From Melieria omissa (taxonomy: Eukaryota > Arthropoda > Insecta > Diptera > Ulidiidae), in assembly GCA_963971225.1 (NCBI GenBank), contig OZ020268.1:111692830-111756829 (forward strand): a stretch of 64,000 bases of DNA, written 5' to 3'. This document shows positions 10,294 to 22,200 of the stretch, piece by piece. The notes below the pieces were generated by a model, which was not told the origin of the DNA, did not search any database, and worked only from the letters and a program-made list of their open reading frames with translations. The first letter of the stretch is position 1. Every line of letters begins with the position of its first letter. The position numbers and the translations under genes are program-made.

Positions 10294-13200
10294 TTAGCAA
10301 ACGTCATCTATGGGCTCTTCGTCCTCTAAACTGGGCGCAATCTCGACAAAGCCATCCTCCGCAATGTCTCCACAAATTTCCACTCTGCAATAAAAAGTGT
10401 TTTATAGTATGTTACAGCAATTCTTGTTGTGTGCAAATTGAAACTCGGCTTTTATGTTAGTTGAACTAGAGACAAGCTTTTACATAATGAATTTACACGC
10501 TGTTTTGTGTATAAGTGTGTTGTTTACTTAGACTTTCAAGTTGGCACTGCAGTCATTTTCAAGCAGACAAACGGTGTCAAGTTAGATGTCGTTAGATGCT
10601 TTTACTTTTAAGTCATTTCATTTTATATTTTGCTCTTATTACTCTTATTACTTTGCCACAATGAGAGAATGAGCTCAGGTTCATGTTCCGCAAACCAATT
10701 TTAGAGAAAAAACCAAGGCGGTCAGCAAGAAACTGCTCACTCATTGAACCAGTTAGAACTTCATACGAAGCTTCGTCGACAGCAAATGGTCTTATTCCGT
10801 CAACTGTCGAAGAAGAAGTTGCTTAAGTAATTCACCCTTCTTCTGCATTTTCCTTCTTTTTCTCATCCATACAGCTACCACAAAAGTCTTTCGAAAACAG
10901 TCGCAACCTTCTTGCGTGGGTGTCAATTAACCGTGAGCCTTTAGAGCACCAATCATGGTTCCTATCTGGGCTCTGTTAACCCTTTCGCTACATATTTTTA
11001 CTAGGGAAAGTTAAAATTTTTGCACCGTGCGACAAAAATGAAAAAATTTTTTCACACTGGAACAAATCCATATGTGTGTGAAACTAGAGGCCAATTTTGA
11101 CACGTGATCAAGGAGATTTCGGGTTGTAACATACTTAATTTTCAAGAAAATTCTATATACATTTCCAAGGATATAAAGGATTACAATTTTCAAAGGACCT
11201 TTTTCACATCCTTTTTTTACAAATAGTTAAAAAATCAATTTTATTTAAATTCTTGAGCCTTTCCTCTTTCATCTGATATACATACATACGCTATATTCTA
11301 ACGAGGTTAAGATTTAAAAAAAAAAAAAATGTTAAAAATGCTGTCGCATGGTGTTAGCAACATTCCATAAACAATTTTTAATTTTTTCACTCGGACCCTG
11401 TATTAAAAGTGTTTTTTCTAGGAGAAACCATATCGTTGTGGCTGTAATAATTACTTAAACATACAAGTTTTTACTCATAACGAAAATTTAAATATTTTTC
11501 ATTTACTTCAGCCAAAATGAAAAAAAAAGTTTCTAAATTGAAAGAAAACGTCAAATTAAAAATTTTTTGTGTAATTTTTCTGCTTCTTCTTCCTGTACTA
11601 TGTATCATTAAAGAACGTGTATACTTCTCTTCTTTAAACTTAAATATTCAGTTTATTAATTTCGTATTTTTCGTAAAACTTCAAACTAATCTAAGGACCA
11701 ACAAAAAATATATTCTTGAAACCACAGAGCGTTCAGAGGTCCACAAAGTAGCATGTTGCCATATGGTAACAAAATAGCGGAAGGGTTAAGTGAGAAACGT
11801 TCTTTAGAACGTAGAAGGTTACAGATTGGCCAAATTTGGAACTTGTATGGGTACGAAACTTACAGGTTAAAATAGGGACACCTAGCGCTGTCACACATAG
11901 TATTAACCCTTTCAGTCACAATGTCCAATATATTGCAGCCCATACAATTCATACAGAACGGGTTTATTTTCATGTCGGAAAGGGTTAACATAACTGTTCA
12001 GTTGGACCCTGCCGAGTAAGCTCGTCTACTTTACAGTTCCTTGGAATATCCCTTTGTCTCGGAACCCAGGATTTGAACCTGCTATAAGTAATATAGCTTA
12101 AACAAATAGATTTTATTCCAAGTCCTTTTAGCCAAGTCCTTTTTTACTAAACTATTAGCAGTAATGAGGTGTATTTGCCACTCTGCGTTGCGCGCGCCTT
12201 CTCCACTTGGTCACACCAAAAGAAGATAGGGTCTCCTCAACTGGGTCCTTCCACCAGAGACACGGCCTTCCTCTTCGCCGTGGACGTCCAACTACCGCAT
12301 CGAACACCTTTTTTGCCAGAGCTTCATCGTCCATACGGCAGACATGGCGCCAAGCCAGCGTAGCCGCTGAATTTTAAATCGCTGCGCTACATCCATGTCT
12401 TTAAACAGCTCATACAGCTCGTTATTTGTTCGTATACGATAGTCGTCACCAATACGAACAGGGCCGAAGATTTTGCGAAGAATCTTTCTCTCGAAAACCC
12501 CTAGGGTCGTTACGTGTCCATGCTTCTGCGCCATAAAGGAGCTCGGGCAGTACAAGCGTCCTACAGAGGGCAAGTTTTGTCGGTCGAGAGAGGTCTCTGC
12601 AACTCAGTTGCCTACCGAAACCATAGAAGAGATATCCTTCGCTTTATCTTCAGACTGACATCATTGCTGCTGTTTATGGCGGTGCCAAGGTAGACTTACT
12701 ACTAAGCCAAAACCTAATATCGGCTGCCTAACTTTTAGAAATAATAAGTTCTTCAAATTTTTAGTTTTTTCGACATCACTTTAACAGGTCTTTCAAATGG
12801 CATTTAATTGATCCGAAATGGTTCCAGTGCATTCATCATCTGCCTGATAAATGGTTAAAAATCATAGCCAGCAGCCGAATATAATATAATAAAAATAAGA
12901 TATATAATATAATAAATATAGTAAAAATAATTCAATTAGACTAAAACAGCCACAAACCGTTGTATCTAAAGCTTTAATACACAAATTTTGATCTTTTGTT
13001 CTTAAATGCATAAAACCGAGTTTCAATTTACACTCGAAGACGCAACATTTCGACGTCATACTTTTCAAAATCGCACTGCGGCAGCAGGCCCTCATCTTTG
13101 GCATTATTACTGAACCGGAAGATTGTGCACAGTCGCAGCACTGCCAAAACGATCAGCAACAGGCCAGCAACATAGCTCAGCCAGAGATTGTGCGGCCAAA

Positions 13201-16200
13201 GTATGAGCGCCGTGCCGATGGCTATGTACGCCGGCGACAGCCGCCAGCCACCGGCAATGCGACAACAGCCCCAGCACTGCAAGCACACCGACTGACTCTC
13301 ACTGCAATTGCACAATGTTACCATAATTACACGTTAGTGTTGACCGGTCGCATAAATAACTGAAAAGTGCCACTTGTGAATGGGTCACACTCACTTGTTA
13401 AATAGCAACTGCAGAAATAGCGTTATTATCCATTTGATTTCCACAAGGAAAATCACCACTGAACATATGCTGTGGGAAAACAAAAACAAACAAAGTAATT
13501 AATTCAACCTTTGACATGGCGACAGCGCGGCAACGTCAACGCCACCAATCACCAACAACTTACAATATAAACAGGCCGGCTTTGTATCCATGCAAGTAGA
13601 CATCCACACCGACGCCGCAAACGACTGGAATTCAGAACGAGAACAAAAACATTAATAAATAAAAATAACCATTATAATTGCTGTGATATGCGATATGAAT
13701 TCCAAAGCAAAGCAAACAAGCACACAAAGATACCAACGGGGAGACATAAGCTCGAGAAATTGCGAGCAACATTCACAATGGGCTAAAGTGCGTAGTGTTG
13801 GCGGTAAAAATATAAAATACAGGTAGACCTCGTTTAACGCGGGTTCGTTTAGAATTTCATTTTCCAGGATCGTAACGTCCGTGGTAAGTGAGGTCTACCT
13901 GTATGTATGGTTTTTTTTAATAAATTAAATTTTGTGTAATCTATATGCATACATGATGACCGATTCATTACCGCCGAACTCAAACTGCTGAAGCTGCCAG
14001 CATAAAATGTAAACTGTAGGTTTGCTTTAGAAATCTAACCATATTAAGAAAGGATTTTCAAACTTTGGGGGTGTAAAGAGGCAAAAGGTGCGCTAAGGTG
14101 CTATATAGAGAAACGTGTTTAAAGGGTGTGGAACTGATTTTGAACATGGTGAAAGTACTCCAAGTCAGAAATAGTTCGACACGTATTTTTCAGTTTATAG
14201 AAAATCAAAATTAAACGGGGTCAAGAAGGGGTTAAGCTTTGTATATGGAAAAACTGAATTAACTAGCGCATTGATTTTCAATTTCACCAAGACCGCCAAT
14301 TTAGAAATACTTCAACACGTGTTTTTCGACACAATATGTAGTTCAGTATTGGACGAAGTGTCTCGGGCAGTTGTTGTTCAACTTCCCTATCTAATCTTAT
14401 CTAACGGGTTCAACTGGGGGTAAAGAATTGAAGAAACATGATTCAATGAGTCTATTGACTTCTAACTTGGTGAAAGCATTACAAATAAGAAATAATTAGA
14501 CAAATATATTTTTTTTAATTCAGAATGTATCGGGGGCCATCAAAGGATTAAGAGGCTTGGTGAAAGCAATCAAATTCCACCAGCTAGGCTGTCCTGGCCA
14601 TGTTTGCCGTATGGACGATGAGGCTCCGAAGAAAAAGATGTTCAAGCGGAAGTTGGAAATCGACGGCGAAGAGGGTGACCGTGCCTAAGGTGAAAGGATG
14701 AAGTTGAGGATGCCCTTTCACCACTTGGTGATCTCATAAAAAGCAGAGACGCCTTTTGCCGGTGAGAGGTTGTTATGGTCAGTTAAGTAGATCTTTTAAA
14801 ATTCTGTTCTATACTAAAAAATTCTGTTCTATACTAAAAGACTGGAATGATCCTTAAAATTAGTACATAAAAGTTGTAGTAGCCGACTAGTAGTAGAAAA
14901 TAATCTTTTTAAAGGAGTTGGTTTATCGATACGAGACTTCTAACAGATTTTTACTGGTGCCTTAACTTAGAAACTGAAAATTCAAATGAGCATCCGGCCA
15001 CTTAACTAATCCGGAGCCGTTTCCCCATTCATATCCGGTGAGCAATTGCGAAACTTGACGTTGTGTCCATGTCAGAGCTTAATCAGTTAAGTCAATAGTT
15101 TCACCAGCAATTAATTAATGTTCAATTAATCTGTATGATCCAGTTCACAGTGGGCAAGGGGAGTCGCCATCGTATGCGCATTGATATAAAACCAATTGAG
15201 CACCAATTGAGAACTCAGAGTTATCTGGACATGTCCATACCGAATCCAAAATGAAAACTTTAAGCACACAACTTAATTTAGTTGTTTTTATGCGCTGTTG
15301 AGATGGTAAGTGCTGATAACTGATACGCACACACACACACACGGATATGCTCGCATCTATCGCTTAACTCAAGCAAATCCAATTACATTAAACGGATTAA
15401 CTAAAACAAAAACGCCAGAAAAGTCCAACGACAACAGCCAACAATGCGCCAATCGATGCTGATATTTGATGTAATTGGGACTTTGAATGGATTTTTGCGA
15501 TGTCAACAAGCGGCACATACATACATATCTACAAACTTTGCACCCGGCAAGAGCGGCGAGCGGAAAACTAAACACATCTGCCTGTACGCTTCTCACATGT
15601 GTGCGTGTGTGCGGAGCCGTGTGCGATTATACGCTCACAGACACAAATGTTGGTACATATGTAAGCGGCGGAATTACGCACAACGACTGTCGCTGATGCG
15701 GAACGCATGCAGAGACTTCGTGGCCATAAATTTTGGCATAGCTGGCGCCAACGAAACCGTCCAAAGTGCGCGCCATCAGCGTCAGCAGCATAACAAAAGG
15801 CCAACCAGCGCATAACAACAAATGTGAACGTATTGAAAAATTAGAATACTTAATGACGAGCACGAATGCGGCGCGTGTTGTTGTCAGCATCAGCAGCAGC
15901 GATTACCTCGTCACGCAGCAGACCAACGATGCGGTCCTTTTGCGCACACTGGACACGGATAATATGCGGATATCTCTATGTGTGTATGTGTGTATGTGTG
16001 CACACTTGTTAAGTGCTCAAAGTGGTTGCATTGGCATTAATTGAACGAGTCACTTCAAGGTGATAGGCAAGCAACATGTGTACGTATAATACACGAGTCA
16101 TTGCGTCAAAGTGGTTAACTAACAACTTCCCTACACAAAAGACGAGTAATATCGGGTTTTCCAACAAGAGGTGTTATTTTGAATCACCCGGTATTTCGGT

Positions 16201-19200
16201 AGCTGTCACCTTTGAAGCTTTTATTCTTTGACATTTGACAAGTAGAAACTACGCCATTACTAAAATGGAACTATACACGCTTCAACAACGCATTGAAATT
16301 ATTAAAATTCACTACAAAAATGGTGAAAATTTTGCAGTAACAGTTCGCAAAACTAAAGCATTTTTGGGTCGTCGTGAAGCACCTTGTCGGACCGCAATAC
16401 AGAAATTGGTGGAAAAATTCGAGCTGTTGGGACAAGTTAGTGATGTGAAGAAGGTGTGAAGATGTGAAGGTGCGGTTTATGGTCCGGCGGGGTCATTGGA
16501 CCTTACTTTTCCGAAAATGAGGTAGGATCAACAGTTAAGGTGAATGGATTGCGCTATCGAGAGATGATTAATGATTTTTTTTTGGTCGGAGTTGGATTGT
16601 ATTGATCTGGACAACGTTTACTTTCAACAAGACGGCGCTTGTGTGGCACAAGCAACGAAACCATTGCTCTTTTACGGGAAAAGTTTCCGGACCGTATTAT
16701 CTCTGGAAGAGGTGATCACAATTGGCCACCGAGATCTTGTGATTTAACACCTTGCGACTTCTTCCTTTGGGGCCACGTGAAAGATAAAGTGTACGCCAAC
16801 AGCCCAGCGTCGATTCAAGACCTCAAAGATAGAATTCGTGAGGCTATCGAGGACATAGGGCAGCCACTTTGCGATTTGGTTATGGAAAATTTGATGAAAA
16901 GGATATGGTCCTGTAAGCGTGGTCGTGGTGACCATTTGGCTGATGTTGTCTTTCATTATTAACGGCATACCTTTATTTTGAAATAAACATCCGATCACTT
17001 ATCTCAAAAAATGGAATTTTTCTTTGAATACCAAAATAACACCTCTTGTTGGAAAACCCTATAGAACCCTTTCCATATAGAAAGCACTAAAAAACAATAA
17101 CAAACAAAAACCAAAAAACTAACAAAAAGTTAGACAACAAGCAAAAAAAGCATTAGTAATGCGCAATATGCAGTAAAAATATAAATAAGTATATAATTTT
17201 GTTTTATTAATTATATTGAATAAAAAGATTAAAAACAATTATTTGAAGTAAAGTTTAATTTACTTGTATTTATTTTAATTAATGAATTGTATTAAGAAAT
17301 GGTACATCAAAAACTGCTAAAGTATTTCACATCCTCAAACCATCACACTACTGTGAATGAGAATAAGAAAACATAAGGTGTCTTGAGAAGAATATTCAAT
17401 TCCAACGAGGTAACAATAAAACATACAATAAAAACCACCATTAAACGATGTAAATGGCTGTGCGGGCCATAAAAATGCGTGCGTCGTTATGGATGATGAA
17501 ACGTATATCAAAATCGATTTTTCGATACTACCAGAGCGCTGCTGAGGGAAAAAATTATGTTGCAAAGACAAATCCAAAGTTCCGGAACATTAAAAGAATT
17601 TTTACATTTAAATATTTAAGCTGGATTATGGTGTGGCAGGCAATATGTCAGTGTGGCAAATGTTCCACTACATTCTTGATAGATGAATGAACATTTACAT
17701 TCAAATGAGTAGAGCCTACGACCGCTAATATGACGACACAGAACTACAAAAATGTGTTGATGCCATTTAGTAGGCTGCCATCACGTCGCTGCCGGTTCCG
17801 ACTGTTGCCAAAGTAAATATTTTGATTTTTTTTGCAAAGGACAAAGACCCCCAAATTACTCAGAGCTCATGCAGATTGAACAATATTGGGCAATTTTGAA
17901 AATAAGTAATTTAATAAGTTAATAAGCAATTTTTAAATTAATAATAAGCAATTTTGGAAATATTTCAAATCATAGAGAGTATAGAGATTCTTAATAATGG
18001 GTTCTCGATGCTCCGCAACATATCATTTTATGCGGTTTGGTGAAAAAGTGCATGAGCCAACAAATTTTGGGGCTAGATTGGGACTAAATGGCGTCGCATC
18101 GAGGTCAAAGTTCACAAAGCTGAGAAATTCGGCAAATTGCTCCACAGCTGGTCAGAAGTTGCTCTTAGAGGGTTAAAATCGATGACCGACCCCTCTAGTT
18201 TTCCTTATTGAACATTTCTTTCACACATACTCATCCCCTAAATGGCGTCGCATCGAGGTCAAAGTTCACAAAGCTGAGAAATTCGGCAAATTGCTCCACA
18301 GCTGGTCAGAAGTTGCTCTTAGAGGGTTAAAATCGATGACCGACCCCTCTAGTTTTCCTTATTGAACATTTCTTTCACACATACTCATCCCCTATCTCCA
18401 ACCCTTAATGGGGCTCCCATACAAAATGGTCGTTTTTATAAAATGGGCTCCTATTGCCCCCATGTTGCCCACTTGTAAATGTAGTAGTTGAGTAAGCGAG
18501 AAAACATCATATCTCAAAAACTACTTAACCGATTTCTATGATTTATTCAGCGATCACCAACATTCTTGAATACAAAAAATGCAAAATAAATTAAAGTTCA
18601 GAAATTCACCACCAGAGGGGGTCTCCCATACGAAGCAAAAATCAATATGTATTGCCGAAACCACACTAACCTCCCTACTTTGAATATAATTGCAATCGTA
18701 AGTGAGTGTTAAGAAAAAATTATTAGATTTTTGAGAGAAAATGTGAATTTTTTATTCAGCCGGTATAGGTACTCCTTGCGTAAGCAGCTTGGAGCAAAAC
18801 TTGTTTTCTATGTCACAAGGCATTATAGTCTCTGATGAGTTTCACGCCCCTTCTGACAGCATCGAAGCGAAGCATCGAAATCGAAAAATCGTCCACTAAT
18901 TCCAGTCTAATTTATATTCAGACCTTGAAAATGATATCCGGTTGAATCCGGTTGATAGGGACAATTCAACCTAAAATTCGATACAAAGCCGATGGCTAAA
19001 AGGTTGAAATTGCTCTTTTTCCCATTGTCTCATGGTATACGTTTGTGTAAATTTATGATTTAACAAAACAAATTTAAATTTTACATTAGAAAATATAAGA
19101 TTTACAGATTACAAGATTTAGATTTGCTTGAAATGTTTTATGTATCATGTCTTAAATAAACAAAGTGCAATTTCAATAACTTGGATTTGTTGAAATTTAT

Positions 19201-22200
19201 TAAATAATTAAATTAATTAAATATGTTCAATGTAATGTTTACAAATAATGACCAAGTCTAAGTACATGAACCCGATATGACGTCGGTTCCTAATTATTCG
19301 GTTTTGTTCATTGTTCAGTGATTAAACGGTATCAAGTAGGGTGTCGGTTTAGTGCTTTTTTTGGAAATGATGCAGGCTGGTAGGTGTAACTTCAACGTGT
19401 CTAATGGTATATCAAAGTTATTGAACAAATAGAGATATTCGGTAAAACTGTATATTCAGAAAGCAGAAGATGACTCAAACCATATAACATTCTCTTATAT
19501 GTTCGTTTAATTCATTTTATACACATTAAAGTGTAAAATGTAATAAATTAATTGTTGTTAAAAACACTGCCTTTTACATATTTTTTTAAGTATTTTAGTT
19601 TTTCTATCATTTTTTAGACCAATTTAGCACCCAGTTCTCACTTCTTGTGACAGCTATCGATAGCCTAATTCCACCCTTGCAAAACTTCATCAATTAAAGT
19701 ACACAACACAAAAAATTAACTGTCGTTGAGTCTCTAGAGCATTGAACAAGAAAATCAAATCATCAATTTGAGCATTTTTTCTCACTTTTAAACATTTATC
19801 GCACAATTAAATAAATTCCCATCCAACTATTTCTAATATTTCAAAGCATGGATATACACACAAGTGTTATTTTAAACAACAACAAAAGCAAGCATTAGCT
19901 ATTTAGTTGCCTTCCAAATCATGAAACTATGTTACATACAAAACAGTGCCGGAAAATGCTCATGTTTCGCCAGTCATTTGAAACTGTCTGCATGTGGGTT
20001 GAAAGACTATAATTCACCAACCACACAGAGGTTTCGTAGCCAGTAATTTCACAGTCGGTTTAAATAAGAACGTATCTGCTCACGTATTACAGTAAAGTTG
20101 TGCGCCGATAATTAATATTGCATTAGACATAACAACTGAATAATTAATGCGAGGAGTAAGCACTGCAATCATTCTAGTTGCTGTATAAAAAATTGAACTT
20201 TTTTAATTCAGTCTGCTGCAAATAAACCCATTAAATGACCACATTTATAGGCTGTGAGGTATACAAATAAGTAGACAATTAAGGACCAATGCAACTAAGA
20301 TTCGCTAAAATTGCCTATTACAGCAGCAACTGATTCAGCTGCGACAGTAAACAACCAAGTTCGATGACGTCTGAGAATAAGTTGCACTGCACTTGAGGAA
20401 AAATTGTTGAATTGTTGAAACAAGTTTTGACGGTTCTAGAAATGATTGCTTCGCCACAGTGGCACACACATGGGATTTTAGTGGTCAAACGCCCCTCCAT
20501 TAAAAAAAGTGTTGGTAAAAAAATAAGGTTCTAAATGGTATTGGGTTCAAAAGTTCTAAGCAAACTTTCCCGAAATGAAACCCTGTGCGCCACTGCTTCG
20601 CCATGAGCCCACGTTACATAGTGATTTGCCTAAATCTTTAGATCATCTCTTAGTGACATTGAAAAACTAAACAATTTCACAACAAAATGAAACGTAAAAT
20701 GTCACTTGGTCCCCGTTCAAGAGCTAAACTTTTGCGTACTTAGAAGCCAATGACAGATTGTCGTCACTCGTAATTTTTTGCTTTGAAGTTTAATTAGTGG
20801 TTTGTCAGGAAACTCACAAGAATGCATACTATTTATTACCTGATCACACACACACACACGCACATTAGTTGCATCTTAATACACATGTTGCGAGAAGACG
20901 TGTACAACTCGGCAATTAAGACTCGTTATTACACAATTTACAATCCACCTTTGACATCGACAAGCTAAATGCAAATCATGCAACGCTTCTGTGGGTAATT
21001 GTTAAAGTCTACGTTTTTTATATATTTGCTGCAGCAAATCTACTAATAACAGTATACAATAATACATATTTTTTCTACACTATTTGTTTGTTACATTGTA
21101 ATGAAAAACTAAAACAAATTAAATTGACTAAAATAAATAAATATTTAAATAAATTATTGAAGTTTGAGTTATAAAGAAGAATACATTTTATTTAAGCATA
21201 TTTAATTTAATTTATTGTGAAAGACATGTTTTGGAGTGATCGAACTTGTCTTTGGTATAAATTGTTAAAGCAGCTACCAGCTGTAAATTTTATGTAACCC
21301 TTCCGTTCATTGCACTACACCAACACATTATCAAAGGACTCACGCGCCAATAATTGTTCAAGTTTTTTTTTTTTAAACCGGTCTTCAGTGCGTGAATTTT
21401 CTGATGCAATAATCGACAGCAGTTTATCGTACTATTAATGAATTTAGTACCACATTTATGGTTTGAAGTGGAACAAATCTACTATAGGAACTTGAAACAC
21501 CAGAAAAAATAACAAACAGTTTGATGTGGTTTGCATCAATGCAGACTTCTTTTAACCTTCTGTCTGTCCTTTGCTCGAAATTACGTTCGCTGTCCTTTGG
21601 CATCAGGATGACGCCAATCAAATGGTTATATAACTTACTGACAAACAATGAAGAAATGTTACACATTTATTACAAAAGGGGAAAAGCCCCGAAAAGTGGT
21701 TTTCTCAATTTGTTATTGGGTTGTAAGCGCGGTTAACACTAAATAACACAAGTAAACGAGTGCACAAAACTGCTCAATGGTTTTTTTAATTCCGCCTGGG
21801 GTCAAATAGACCCCAAGAGACAGGCGGAAGATTGAATTTATGCTACAGCCAACATTATAATTCGAAGCGAATCGACGAGTCTTCCGTTCAAAACATGAAA
21901 TACCTACATCGATTCAGAAGATGGCATTAGAATGCATTCATGGCTTGAAAACAAAATTTAATTACAAAGTTATTGGAAGAATTCTGAATACAACTTTTGA
22001 ACCCCAGCAATTTTAATTGTAATTCTATACAGCTCGATAATTTCATATGTTGTTGTACGAAGTCGTTATCGTGCTAGCCACAGACAGTTCACGAACTACG
22101 AGTAAACATTAACCCATTGCTGCCTAATGGGTAAAATTTTACCCATGAAAACTGACTTTTTAAAAAAATCACAGAAAAGTTCGGGGTAGAGATATCTCAA

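Noticed and set aside
11517..11777. 86-codon frame starting MKKKVSK
   Set aside because: It lies wholly inside a TTAA MITE whose other copy (32,156-32,658) does not keep the frame open.
12060..12090. Possible tRNA B box (ggttcaaatcc on the minus strand)
   Set aside because: No A box or stem partner lies at the correct distance, and the flanking DNA is repeat-like.
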